From contig CAJKBH010000024.1 of assembly GCA_905198125.1 (NCBI GenBank), forward strand, positions 1 to 56,462: a stretch of DNA of 56,462 bases, in the 5' to 3' direction. The notes beneath the pieces were generated by a model that did not search any database, had not been told where the DNA came from, and worked only from the letters and a program-made list of their open reading frames with translations. The stretch is from an uncultured Porphyromonadaceae bacterium (GTDB lineage Bacteria > Bacteroidota > Bacteroidia > Bacteroidales > Muribaculaceae). Shown piece by piece: positions 8,545-17,228 of the stretch. The translations under genes were made by a program, and so were the position numbers. The stretch's first letter is position 1. Every line of letters begins with the position of its first letter.

Positions 8545-9096
8545 TTATTCGTAGTAGTTCTGGAGGATGTCGAGGAAATCGACTACTTCGGGATCGTCGA
8601 AGTCGGCGTCGCATTCCTCGATGAGATAATCGCGGGCCGCCTCGTAGTCGGGAAGCTGAGCTAACTTCTCAAGAATGGCGTCGAAACGGTTGCGGTCGTT
8701 GCCGGCCAGCACGCGCGTGAAGCGGAAGCGGTCGTTAAGGCAGAGGGCCGGAGCTTTACGCGCAGCCGGCTCGGTGAAGTCGGCGCTGTCGGAGTAGCCG
8801 GAATAAACGGAATTATCGGCGCTGTTAAAGGCGGGAGGGTCGTTAGGGTCGATAAGGTCCTTAGGGTCATTAAGCTCCTTTGGGTCATTAATGTCGATAA
8901 GGTCCTTAGGGTCCGCAGGGATATTGGAGGGGGCGGATGTCTCCGGTTCCTCGGTGTTCAGTCGGGTCCAGAGGCGCGAAATCTCGTCGACGCGCTTGCC
9001 GATCAGGGGGTACAGGTCGGATTGCTTGTCAGGGCGGTGGCTCAGAAGCTCCAGAAGCCCTTCCAGTTCGTATACTTTATTTTTCAGTTCGTCCAT
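8545..9096 (-). CDS. Hypothetical protein with DPKDLID-type repeats
   Basis: A 183-residue cytosolic-looking protein; I do not recognise the family. The N-terminal helix (MDELKNKVYELEGLLELL) and following segment look like a short coiled coil. Residues 62-88 are a repeat-derived linker built on DPKDLID, NDPKEL and DPNDPP. The C-terminal half (about 115-183, CLNDRFRFTRVLAGNDRNRF and a tail rich in Asp and Glu) looks globular and acidic. The linker DNA (8833-8913) is itself a tandem repeat, so repeat number may vary between strains without breaking the frame. It lies between dacB and rsmI on the same strand. Confidence 0.7.
   Translation of the reverse strand: MDELKNKVYELEGLLELLSHRPDKQSDLYPLIGKRVDEISRLWTRLNTEEPETSAPSNIPADPKDLIDINDPKELNDPKDLIDPNDPPAFNSADNSVYSGYSDSADFTEPAARKAPALCLNDRFRFTRVLAGNDRNRFDAILEKLAQLPDYEAARDYLIEECDADFDDPEVVDFLDILQNYYE
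8833..8913. repeat. Intragenic tandem repeat encoding DPKDLID units
   Basis: Imperfect units of about 18-24 bp based on GATAAGGTCCTTAGGGTC on the plus strand. They encode the Asp/Pro-rich linker of the 8545-9096 protein in frame. Confidence 0.7.
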
Positions 9097-9110
9097 AATT
9101 CCGGGTAATT

Positions 9111-9170
9111 GTTTGTGAAACCTTTATCGGATTCGTTATTGTTTATGGAATCTTTATCGGATTCTTTTTA
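9111..9170. repeat. 30-bp imperfect tandem repeat
   Basis: Two 30-bp units, 9111-9140 and 9141-9170, share the core CTTTATCGGATTC. They lie between dacB and the DPKDLID-repeat gene. No promoter or terminator was recognised in them. Confidence 0.75.
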
Positions 9171-9226
9171 TTATAACGCCGGGCGTTAGGATATAGTCTG
9201 CACGGATGGGCCGATATATTCCATAA

Positions 9227-10453
9227 TCAGAACAGGCGTTCCAGCATGGTCTGCAGATCGGTGCGTGCGCGTGCGCGGTTTTTTAGATTGTTCATCATCA
9301 CCACCACTACGTGAGTGGGGGCGTAATCCTCGTTGATCTTGTATCCGGCGTATGACTGTATCCCGTTCATCGAGCCTGTCTTAAGGGCTACATAACCTTC
9401 CAGACGGCCTCCGCACATGAAGCGCTTCAGCGTGCCTTCCTGGCCGGCGAGCGGGAAGAAGCTGGCATACCAGGGGTCGTGCGCCATTTCCCCCAGAACC
9501 GAGCCTAAGAAGTCGGCGGTAAGACGGTTGGAGCGGGAAAGCCCGGATCCGTCCACAATCCTGACATCCTTAAGCGGAGCGCCTTTGTGTTTCCACAGCT
9601 TTATCTCCTCGTCGGCTCCGGAGGCGGTGGAGCCGTCGCGACCCTTGAGGTGCGAGAACGTGCGGAGCATGGCCTCGGCATACTGGTTGTCGGAGCGCAT
9701 CATGCAGCTGCGCATTATGTCCTGCACCTCGGCCGAGCGGTGTGTGCCTATCAGGCGGCGCCTGGTGTCGTTGGGAATGTCGCGTCCCAGCACGGTTATG
9801 CCATTGGCTTTCAGGGCGTCCGTGAGTCGGCTGCGGAACCTGGCGCCGGGGTCGCGCACGGAGGCGTTGCCCGAGGCGTTGTCTTCGAAATTGAAGCCAT
9901 GCGTCCCCGTGCCGTAGGCGTTGGGTAGGTCGCCCGACGCCCATGTGGGGTTGATGGCGGGACCGGCGAACCGGTGCTCGTCCACAACGATGCTGCCGCG
10001 GACCGTGTCGATATGTTCCTGGCGCAGAGCCTGTACTATCTCGTCGATAATGTTGTCCGAACCGGGGTCATGCCGTGTGTTGACCGATGGGTCGGCCGAC
10101 GCTTCGACCAGGATGTTGCCGTCCAGCACGCCCTTGCGTGTATTGCCCGTGATGTAGACAGGGGTCTCGTAGCGCCACTTGCGACCCGCGCGGTCCAGCA
10201 GGGAGGCGGTGGTGACGCACTTCATGACCGAAGCCGGCACCAAAGGTTTCGAAGCGTTATGCGTGGCAATCGTCTTGCCGGAGTTCAGGTCGTAAATGTA
10301 TATCGAGGTGGCCTCCGGGTCAATGCCCGGCGACTGCAGGAATGCTGCAACGGGGTCGGTGTCAACGGCTTGCGCCCTGTCGGTGTTCTGGCCCGGGGCC
10401 GTGAACGCCAACAGAACCAGCATCATCAGGAGTGTGTTCAGCTGTTTCATCAT
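9227..10453 (-). CDS. dacB: D-alanyl-D-alanine carboxypeptidase/endopeptidase, PBP4 type (peptidase S13)
   Basis: A 408-residue exported penicillin-binding protein that trims or cleaves peptidoglycan cross-links. The signal peptide covers about residues 1-20. The three active-site motifs are present: SxxK as S75-V-M-K78, SxN in DGSGLSRSNR (near residue 300) and KTG in ALKTGSMNG (near residue 360). The inserted domain II typical of class C PBPs (about 100-210) is present but compact. A promoter at 10457-10488 would start transcription at or next to the start codon, so the mRNA may be leaderless. Translation may begin at Met1 (10453) or Met2 (10450). Confidence 0.93.
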   Translation of the reverse strand: MMKQLNTLLMMLVLLAFTAPGQNTDRAQAVDTDPVAAFLQSPGIDPEATSIYIYDLNSGKTIATHNASKPLVPASVMKCVTTASLLDRAGRKWRYETPVYITGNTRKGVLDGNILVEASADPSVNTRHDPGSDNIIDEIVQALRQEHIDTVRGSIVVDEHRFAGPAINPTWASGDLPNAYGTGTHGFNFEDNASGNASVRDPGARFRSRLTDALKANGITVLGRDIPNDTRRRLIGTHRSAEVQDIMRSCMMRSDNQYAEAMLRTFSHLKGRDGSTASGADEEIKLWKHKGAPLKDVRIVDGSGLSRSNRLTADFLGSVLGEMAHDPWYASFFPLAGQEGTLKRFMCGGRLEGYVALKTGSMNGIQSYAGYKINEDYAPTHVVVVMMNNLKNRARARTDLQTMLERLF

Positions 10454-10456
10454 TTA

Positions 10457-10488
10457 CAAAATTAGCAACCATCGCCGGTATTAGCAAA
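10457..10488 (-). promoter_or_regulatory. Promoter for dacB, abutting the start codon
   Basis: On the minus strand TTTG (10485-10488), 20 nt, TAATTTTG (10457-10464) match the Bacteroidetes consensus. The last G of the -7 element is only 4 nt from the A of the first ATG. Confidence 0.65.
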
Positions 10489-10600
10489 AAAAATCGTAAC
10501 TTTACGGAAAATTGTGTCCTCTTTTACGTTAATATAAATAGTTAAAAAAGTTAAGAATCGCGGACTGCACCGGCAGCCTTGATTCAATAAAACACACAAT

Positions 10601-11755
10601 ATGGACGAGAACGAAGTAACAGAAGAAGGTCGGGAGGAACGCGCGCGTTACCAGCGGCGGCCATTTACGTTTGACCGCACCGTCCGCATATTTTTCACCA
10701 TAGCCGTAGTGCTGGCCGTGCTGTGGCTTGTGGGCTATCTGAAGGGCGTGCTGCTTCCGTTCGTGGTGGCCTGCCTGATATGCTATATACTTGAGCCTGT
10801 GGTGAAATGGAACATGCGGTGGACTCGTTGCCGCAAGCGTTTCCTGCCGGTGATACTCACGTTGCTGGAAGCCACGGTACTGATAGGCGGCCTTATAATG
10901 GTTACGGTGCCGTACCTGGTGTCGGAATGCCAGGACATGGCGTTGACCATCAAGAAATTCGCCACCACGCAGATCAGCATACCCTATCTGTCGGAGTCGT
11001 GGCACAGGATAATACGCGAGAACATAGACTTCGACGAGCTGTCGCGCTTGCTGTCGCGCGACGAATGGAAACAGCTGGCCAAGACCGCCATCTCGTCGTC
11101 ATGGTCGTTCCTCACATCGTCGGTGGCATTCATAGCCGGCGTCGTATCATGGCTGATTGTGGTGCTGTATGTCATATTCATTATGTTGGACTACGAGCGC
11201 CTGATGCTTAGCTTCAAGCAGTTGGTGCCGTATTCGCACCGTCAGCGCACGTTCCGCATCGCCGGCGACATCAAGAACACCATGCAGCGCTATTTCCGAG
11301 GTCAGTTCCTGATCGCCATGCTTGTGGGACTGATGTTTGCGGCCGGTTTCCTGCTGATAGACCTGCCTATGGGCGTGGCGCTCGGCCTCTTTATCGGAGT
11401 GCTGAACTTAGTGCCTTATCTGCAGCTTATCTCACTGCCGATCACCGCCGTGCTGTGCATGATATGGACCATGACCACCGGCGGATCCTTCTGGCTGATA
11501 TTCTGGGAGGCTATGGCCGTGTACGTGGTGGTGCAGTGCATCCAGGACCTGCTGCTGACTCCGAAAATCATGGGCAAGGCCATGGGGCTGAATCCGGCCG
11601 TGATATTGCTCAGCCTCTCCATCTGGGGCTCGCTGCTCGGCTTCATGGGTTTCATCATCGCCCTGCCGCTTACCACGCTGATTCTTTCATATTACAACCT
11701 GTACATAATTCAGAGAGGGGATGATATACCTGCCGATAGCCGACGGATACAGTGA
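10601..11755 (+). CDS. AI-2E family (PerM-type) membrane permease
   Basis: A 384-residue polytopic inner-membrane protein of the AI-2E transporter/UPF0118 family. After a charged N-terminal tail come two helices (FFTIAVVLAVLWLVGYL and VLLPFVVACLICYILEPVV), a long soluble central segment (about 110-165) and further helices through MGFIIALPLTTLILSYYNLY. The substrate is not predictable: characterised members export AI-2 or act as Na/H antiporters. It is followed by an overlapping or adjacent CPA2 antiporter gene, which fits coupled expression of ion-related transporters (inference). Confidence 0.85.
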   Translation: MDENEVTEEGREERARYQRRPFTFDRTVRIFFTIAVVLAVLWLVGYLKGVLLPFVVACLICYILEPVVKWNMRWTRCRKRFLPVILTLLEATVLIGGLIMVTVPYLVSECQDMALTIKKFATTQISIPYLSESWHRIIRENIDFDELSRLLSRDEWKQLAKTAISSSWSFLTSSVAFIAGVVSWLIVVLYVIFIMLDYERLMLSFKQLVPYSHRQRTFRIAGDIKNTMQRYFRGQFLIAMLVGLMFAAGFLLIDLPMGVALGLFIGVLNLVPYLQLISLPITAVLCMIWTMTTGGSFWLIFWEAMAVYVVVQCIQDLLLTPKIMGKAMGLNPAVILLSLSIWGSLLGFMGFIIALPLTTLILSYYNLYIIQRGDDIPADSRRIQ

Positions 11756-14060
11756 CGTACCGTCCACGACCGTAGCCAACGAAATGCAGACCCTGGAACA
11801 GACCATCGACTCCGGGGATAAGCCTACTGCCGAAGAATCGCACACCAACGGCCTGATAGCCGACCTGGCGTGGATTCTGTTGTTGGGCGCGCTGGTCACA
11901 CTGCTGTTCAAGAAACTGAAACAGCCTGTCGTGTTAGGATATATCCTGGCAGGCTTCTTAGCGTCGCCAAAGTTCGAGTATCTACCCTCGATCTCCAATC
12001 TCGACAACATCACGTTCTGGGCTGACCTCGGAATAGTGGTGCTGATGTTCAGCATCGGACTGGAATTCTCGTTCCGCAAACTGATGAAATCCGGCTCGTC
12101 GTCGGTGGTGACGGCGCTGATCATCATCACCGGCATGACGTTCGCCGGTTTCGGCGTCGGCTACATACTGCATCTCAACATGATAAACCGCATATTCTTA
12201 GGCGGAATGATCTCGATGTCGTCTACCACCATCATCATGAAGGCGCTGGGCGATCTGGGCCTGAGGCAGAAGAAGTTCGCGCAATTAGTGCTGGCGGTGC
12301 TTATCATCGAGGACCTGTTCGCGGTGCTGATGCTGGTGCTGCTGTCGTCCATGGCAATGGGCGACGTCAAGGGGATGGAGCTGCTGTTCAGCATCGGCAA
12401 GCTCGCCTTCTTCCTTATTATATGGTTTGTGGTGGGAATGTATATATTCCCGACATTCTTCAACAAGGCGCGCGCCTATCTCAACGACGAGACTCTGCTG
12501 ATAGTGGCCATGGCCCTGTGCTTCTCTATGGCCGTGTTCTCGGTGGCATGCGGCTTCAGTCTTGAACTCGGAGCCTTCGTGATGGGTTCGATACTGGCCG
12601 GCACCATGGCCGCCGAACGCATGGACCGTGTGATAGCGCCGGTCAAGAACCTGTTCGGCTCCGTGTTCTTCATCTCGGTGGGCATGATGGTGGATCCGGG
12701 CGTGCTGGTGACATACTGGTGGCAGATCCTGCTGTTGGCCTGCGTGGTGATAGCGGGCATGATACTGTTCGGCACCCTCGGTATGCTTGCCACGGGCCAG
12801 ACGCTGAGAGTGGCTATCGAGTCGGGATTCACCCTGACGCAGGTGGGCGAGTTCTCGTTCATCATCGCCTCGCTGGGCATGAGCCTCGGAGTGCTGAACG
12901 AATCGCTGTATCCCATCATAGTCGCCGTGTCGGTGCTGACCATCTTCACCACTCCTTATTTTATAAAGATGGCCGATCCCGCCGCCACATGGGTGGAAAA
13001 GCATCTGCCCGGGTCGCTGACATTCCTTATAGACCGATACTCCAGACAGACCTACGACACCAACGAGACACGGCGCCTGTGGCGTGCCGTCCTGGGACGG
13101 TATGCGTGGCGCATCGTGCTTTATTCGGTCATACTGCTGGCCGAGATCATGGTGTCGCGCATGTTCCTGTTTCCTTTTGCCGAAAAGCTGCTGCCCAAGG
13201 CCGGACATCTCGTGGCTACGGTGCTGACCGTGATAGCGATGCTGCCCTTCTTAGTTGCGCTGTGTTTCAGCTCGACGCATCCTACCGAGAAGATGAAACT
13301 GCACCAGACCGCAGCCTTCTACGACGTGCCCCTGCTGGCCATGAGGATCATCAGGTATCTGGTCACACTGTTCTTCATAGTCTATTTCATCACGGTGACG
13401 TATTCGTCGCTGGTGGGATGGCTTGTCGGGGTGGCATGCTTCGCGCTGATACTGGTATTCGCCTCGTCCCGACTGCTGAAGCGTTACAGCAAGATGGAGT
13501 CGAAGTTCATATCCAATCTGAACATGCGCGAGAACATGCGCATGGGTGTTGGCAACGACCTGGTTGACGACATGCACCAGGCTTTCATCGAGATAGACAA
13601 CAACTGTCCCTTCGTAGGCGACAAACTGAAGGACTCCGGACTGCGCTCGGACTACGGCGTGTCGGTATCGTCGATAAGCCGCGGCGACGACTATATGCCC
13701 CTGCCGTCGCCCGAGGCCCGCATATTCCCGGGCGATGTCCTCGGCGTGATAGGCAATGACGAACAGCTCCGCAAGCTGAACGAAGACCTCGACGCCGCCA
13801 CCAAGGCCGGCATAATGCTTAATATCAAGCAGAATCCCGTAGACTTGTCGTCGATAAGGCTTGAGGCCGACAGCCCGATAGTGGGAGTGCCGCTGAAGAA
13901 TACCGACATTCTGCACGACTACTATTCGATGATAGTGAAGATAAAGCGAGGCGACGACTTCATTCAGCCGCTGCCCGACGTGTCGTTGCAGCCCGGTGAT
14001 GTGGTATGGGTAGTAGGCGATCCCGAATTTGCCGACCGCATGAAGTCCGGCAAAACTTAA
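11721..14060 (+). CDS. CPA2 cation:proton antiporter with two C-terminal RCK_C (TrkA-C) domains
   Basis: A 779-residue antiporter. The Na/H-exchanger domain spans about residues 45-430 (PVVLGYILAGFLASP, SMSSTTIIMKALGDLG, DLFAVLMLVLL). Extra helices run about 455-600. Two tandem RCK_C domains sit at the end, each with the pattern of D/NCPFVGDKL or DSPIVGVPL followed by a PGDV motif (about 625-690 and 710-775). No NAD-binding RCK_N domain is visible, so regulation is probably by a ligand other than NAD(H), by inference. The first ATG overlaps the upstream gene by 35 nt; a second in-frame ATG at 11784 would remove the overlap, and both are possible. Confidence 0.9.
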   Translation: MIYLPIADGYSDVPSTTVANEMQTLEQTIDSGDKPTAEESHTNGLIADLAWILLLGALVTLLFKKLKQPVVLGYILAGFLASPKFEYLPSISNLDNITFWADLGIVVLMFSIGLEFSFRKLMKSGSSSVVTALIIITGMTFAGFGVGYILHLNMINRIFLGGMISMSSTTIIMKALGDLGLRQKKFAQLVLAVLIIEDLFAVLMLVLLSSMAMGDVKGMELLFSIGKLAFFLIIWFVVGMYIFPTFFNKARAYLNDETLLIVAMALCFSMAVFSVACGFSLELGAFVMGSILAGTMAAERMDRVIAPVKNLFGSVFFISVGMMVDPGVLVTYWWQILLLACVVIAGMILFGTLGMLATGQTLRVAIESGFTLTQVGEFSFIIASLGMSLGVLNESLYPIIVAVSVLTIFTTPYFIKMADPAATWVEKHLPGSLTFLIDRYSRQTYDTNETRRLWRAVLGRYAWRIVLYSVILLAEIMVSRMFLFPFAEKLLPKAGHLVATVLTVIAMLPFLVALCFSSTHPTEKMKLHQTAAFYDVPLLAMRIIRYLVTLFFIVYFITVTYSSLVGWLVGVACFALILVFASSRLLKRYSKMESKFISNLNMRENMRMGVGNDLVDDMHQAFIEIDNNCPFVGDKLKDSGLRSDYGVSVSSISRGDDYMPLPSPEARIFPGDVLGVIGNDEQLRKLNEDLDAATKAGIMLNIKQNPVDLSSIRLEADSPIVGVPLKNTDILHDYYSMIVKIKRGDDFIQPLPDVSLQPGDVVWVVGDPEFADRMKSGKT

Positions 14061-14120
14061 TAATAATCCCGATAAATCCCGATAAATCCCGATTAATCTT
14101 GATTAATCCCGATAAATCCC
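14061..14120. repeat. 10-bp tandem repeat, six units
   Basis: Six consecutive 10-bp units based on GATAAATCCC (14061-14120) with a few substitutions, immediately after the antiporter stop codon and before the next lipoprotein gene. It has no dyad symmetry and is not an obvious terminator. Confidence 0.85.
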
Positions 14121-14145
14121 GTCAAAATTCAAAACTCAGATAATT

Positions 14146-14772
14146 ATGAAGAAATCAGCATTTATCATAGCTGCGGCCGCCCTGACGTTGGCAGGTTGCT
14201 CCGGCAACAAGAAGGCTGCACAACCCGCCGCCGACACCGACTCGGCATTCATTCAGGAGGCCGAGGCCGCCATCGACAGCATACAGACCCCCACGCTGAC
14301 GGCGCAGGGAATAGGCGACGTGCGCATAGGCATGGCCCTCGACTCCGTGCCTCAGGGCCAGATCAACCTGTACGACAACATAGTGGCGGATGACAGCGGC
14401 GAGTTCAAGGCCCTGAACTTCAGGCTCGGCGACAAGGATATGTTTACCGTCACGGACTATGACGACGGCAAGGTGGACATGATTTCGCTGTACACCTCCG
14501 GGGTGGGTGTGGCCGTGCCTAACGACACGCTCAGAATCGGCGACCCATTCACCAAGCTGCTGAAGCAGAGCGGCGTGACCACCGAATTCGTGTCGATGGA
14601 CGACATGGGCGTATGGTACTGGCGATACAAGGACCTGTGGTTCTGGCCCGCCGAGGAGGGGATGAGCCAGGCACTGAGCAACGCCATGAGCGAGCGCAGG
14701 AATCCGCCGTCGGCAACCATGATAGGCGACGGGGTCAAGATCGGATATATCGGAACCGGCGTGCCATTTTAA
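14146..14772 (+). CDS. Hypothetical lipoprotein
   Basis: A 208-residue lipoprotein (signal AAAALTLAGCSG, Cys 18). After an Ala/Asp-rich linker the mature part begins TAQGIGDVRIGMALDSVPQG, a GIGxxxIGM-type motif followed by a short beta-rich domain, and ends in IGDGVKIGYIGTGVPF. It resembles small Bacteroidales lipoproteins that track a VRIGM... sequence motif, but I cannot give a function. Intact, and preceded by the 10-bp tandem repeat rather than an obvious promoter. Confidence 0.7.
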   Translation: MKKSAFIIAAAALTLAGCSGNKKAAQPAADTDSAFIQEAEAAIDSIQTPTLTAQGIGDVRIGMALDSVPQGQINLYDNIVADDSGEFKALNFRLGDKDMFTVTDYDDGKVDMISLYTSGVGVAVPNDTLRIGDPFTKLLKQSGVTTEFVSMDDMGVWYWRYKDLWFWPAEEGMSQALSNAMSERRNPPSATMIGDGVKIGYIGTGVPF

Positions 14773-14783
14773 GGGCCGATTCA

Positions 14784-14813
14784 TTGTAAAATGCCGATAA
14801 TTTCGTAATTTTG
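14784..14813 (+). promoter_or_regulatory. Promoter for the 14848 lipoprotein gene
   Basis: TTG (14784-14786), 19 nt, TAATTTTG (14806-14813). The -7 box is a perfect consensus match, and the start codon is about 30 nt downstream of the predicted transcription start. Confidence 0.65.
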
Positions 14814-14847
14814 CACCTATAATATAAGGAACAGTAATAAGTTCAAG

Positions 14848-15429
14848 ATGAAAAAGTCACTGATAGCGGCAGGACTGGCCCTGATTATGCTGGCCGGATG
14901 CGGCGGCAAGAAAAAGGGTGAGGGGTCGTTCCCCGAAAACTTCGGCACAATAGGCGATGCCGGGCGTGTGGAATACATGATGCGGAATGTAAGTCCCGAC
15001 TCGTTGGCCGGATTCATTATATATGGATCGTTGGGCAAGGTGGAGGGCGCCAGAATCGACACGCTGGCCATAGCCACCTCGTATGCCTACGACCACCTGA
15101 AAGGCGAGGCGCTGGATCAGTTCGGCGCTCGTTATGACGCCATAGTCAATACGCTGCAATTGGCGGACAAGATGAAGATATACGCCCAGGCCGGCATCGA
15201 GGACCCGCAGGGACTCGGTTACAGGTTAGGGCTGGAATATCTCTCCACCATCCGCGACAATCATCTTGACGTAAAAGCCATAAAGCAGGAACTGGAGGCG
15301 TTCCGCAAGGCATGCGCCAACGATACGGATACCTACCGCCGCTTCATGATAGGATTCCGGACTGTGCTGAAAGTGGACAGCGGCCGCGATGTGAGCCGCG
15401 AAGTTTACGATACATTCACCAACCTATAA
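14848..15429 (+). CDS. Hypothetical lipoprotein upstream of polyprenyl synthase
   Basis: A 193-residue lipoprotein (signal LALIMLAGCGGKKKGE, Cys 17) with a mainly helical mature part (for example MMRNVSPDSLAGFIIYGSLG, EALDQFGARYDAIVNTLQLADKM). I do not recognise the family and see no catalytic motif. It has its own consensus promoter and is followed after 36 nt by a polyprenyl synthase gene, so the two may be co-transcribed. Confidence 0.7.
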   Translation: MKKSLIAAGLALIMLAGCGGKKKGEGSFPENFGTIGDAGRVEYMMRNVSPDSLAGFIIYGSLGKVEGARIDTLAIATSYAYDHLKGEALDQFGARYDAIVNTLQLADKMKIYAQAGIEDPQGLGYRLGLEYLSTIRDNHLDVKAIKQELEAFRKACANDTDTYRRFMIGFRTVLKVDSGRDVSREVYDTFTNL

Positions 15430-15465
15430 GCCTCAAAGGCCTTATAAGTTTACGAAACATTAAAA

Positions 15466-16437
15466 ATGAAATTGTCAGATGCGAGCGCCCTTGTGGAGGG
15501 CGCGTTGAAAGAAGTGAAGTTGCCGGGCGGAGACCTGGCGGGACTGTATGAGCCGGTGACCTACGGGCTGAGTTCGGGCGGCAAGCGCCTGCGTCCGGGT
15601 CTGCTGCTGATGACGGCCGAGGCTTTCGGCTCCGAAAGCGCCATAGAGAAGGCCATGCCCGCAGCCCTTGGACTCGAGATGTTCCATAACTTCACGTTGC
15701 TTCACGACGACGTGATGGACAACAGCGCGATGCGCCGCAACCGTCCGTCGGTCCAGGCTAAGTGGAACGTGAACACCGCCATACTCAGCGGCGACACCAT
15801 GCTGACACTGGCCACCCAGAATATGATGCAGGTGCCCGACGCCCTGTTGCGCCCGGTGCTGGATGTGTTCAACGACATGGCCATAAAGGTGTACGAAGGC
15901 CAGCGCCTCGACATGGATTTCGAGACTCGCCAGGACGTGACCACCGATAAATATATAGAGATGATCGGCGCCAAGACGGGCGCTCTGCTCGGAGCGGCTT
16001 CGAAGATAGGCGCAATGCTGGGAGGTGCGTCGGATAAGGATGCCGCGCAGATGGAGAAGTTCGGCTATCTGTTGGGCCTGGCGTTCCAGATCCAGGACGA
16101 CTGGCTGGACGTGTACGGTGATTCCAATACCTTCGGCAAACCGATAGGAGGCGACATCAACAACGGCAAGAAATCGTTCCTGCTGCTCACGGCCCTGGAG
16201 AGCGGCACACCCGAGGCCTCCGCGCTCAAGGTTGCCATGGAGATGCCCGCCGGCGACACCAAGGTCAAGACCGTGACCCGCATCTACGAGAAACTGAACC
16301 TGAGCGAGACCGTGCGCAAGCAGGTGAACCATTACAGCTCCGAGGCTCTGAGCGCGCTGAAGAAAACCAGCCTGAGCGATGCCGCCAAGGAACCGTTCAA
16401 GGCACTGATCGACAAACTGACAGGACGCAAGAAGTGA
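15466..16437 (+). CDS. Polyprenyl (isoprenyl diphosphate) synthase
   Basis: A 323-residue trans-isoprenyl diphosphate synthase that elongates allylic diphosphates with IPP. The substrate-binding GGKRLRP is at 38-44, the first Asp-rich motif DDVMD at 81-85 and the second, QIQDDWLD, near residues 205-212. Phe76, five residues before the first Asp, is aromatic; in characterised enzymes an aromatic residue there tends to limit chain length to C15 or C20, so farnesyl or geranylgeranyl diphosphate is a reasonable guess, but quinone-tail synthesis cannot be excluded. Its stop codon overlaps the GTG start of the TatD gene (GTGA), so the two are translationally coupled. Confidence 0.92.
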   Translation: MKLSDASALVEGALKEVKLPGGDLAGLYEPVTYGLSSGGKRLRPGLLLMTAEAFGSESAIEKAMPAALGLEMFHNFTLLHDDVMDNSAMRRNRPSVQAKWNVNTAILSGDTMLTLATQNMMQVPDALLRPVLDVFNDMAIKVYEGQRLDMDFETRQDVTTDKYIEMIGAKTGALLGAASKIGAMLGGASDKDAAQMEKFGYLLGLAFQIQDDWLDVYGDSNTFGKPIGGDINNGKKSFLLLTALESGTPEASALKVAMEMPAGDTKVKTVTRIYEKLNLSETVRKQVNHYSSEALSALKKTSLSDAAKEPFKALIDKLTGRKK

Positions 16438-17216
16438 CCGACACCCATACTCATCTATACGACGAGCCTTTCAAGGGAGAGGAGGATGAGGCCGTAAAGC
16501 GAGCCATAGCCGCGGGCGTACACACGATGGTACTGGCCAATGTGGACGCCGCGAGCATGGAGCCGATACGTCGGCTGCACGAAGCCTTTCCCGAGAACAC
16601 TAAGATGGCAATCGGGGTACATCCCACAGAATTGGGACTGAACCCCGACGCCATGCTCGACATGATGGAAGAAGAACTCCGCGCGCACCGCGACGATTAT
16701 GCCGCGGTGGGCGAGGTGGGACTTGACCTCCACTGGCCCGACAGTCCGGCGCTCGCCGAGCAGCAGCGCACCTTCGAACGGCAGCTTGGCTGGGGCGTGA
16801 AGTACGGACTCCCCGTCATTATCCACAGCCGCGATGCCCGCGACGAGACGCTGGAATCCATCGGGAGGGTGCGTCAGGCATCAGGCAAGCTCCCGGTGAT
16901 GATATTCCATTCGTTCACCGGCACGCCCGAGGATGTGACAGAGATACGTAAGGTGTGCGACCCGTACTTCGGAGTGAACGGCGTGGTGACCTTCAAGAAT
17001 GCCCCGAAGCTACGCGAGGCATTGCCGCTGATAGGCACGGACCGGCTGGTGCTGGAAACCGACGCTCCGTACCTCGCTCCGGTGCCGCACCGTGGCGAAC
17101 GGAACGAGTCGGCATACATACCGCTGATACTCGACGCCTGCGCCAAGGTGCTGGACATCCCGCCCGACAGGCTGGAGGAAGTGACCGACCGCAACGCCGC
17201 CTCGATCTTTAATTAA
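16434..17216 (+). CDS. tatD: TatD-family metal-dependent hydrolase/DNase
   Basis: A 260-residue TIM-barrel metallohydrolase. The metal ligands are visible: HTH in MTDTHTHLYDE, the Glu of VGEVGLDLHW, HSRDARDET, HSFTGTPEDV and the final Asp in LVLETDAPYLAP. TatD proteins are 3'-5' DNases or related phosphoesterases acting in DNA repair or quality control. The start is a GTG at 16434 that overlaps the TGA of the polyprenyl synthase by 3 nt, and it places the first HxH at the correct distance. It ends 12 nt before the next antiporter gene, in a tight operon. Confidence 0.93.
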   Translation: MTDTHTHLYDEPFKGEEDEAVKRAIAAGVHTMVLANVDAASMEPIRRLHEAFPENTKMAIGVHPTELGLNPDAMLDMMEEELRAHRDDYAAVGEVGLDLHWPDSPALAEQQRTFERQLGWGVKYGLPVIIHSRDARDETLESIGRVRQASGKLPVMIFHSFTGTPEDVTEIRKVCDPYFGVNGVVTFKNAPKLREALPLIGTDRLVLETDAPYLAPVPHRGERNESAYIPLILDACAKVLDIPPDRLEEVTDRNAASIFN

Positions 17217-17228
17217 CGATACCATGAC

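Noticed and set aside
9172..9192. AACGC/GCGTT hairpin as terminator of dacB
   Set aside because: Short stem and no T-run on the minus strand.
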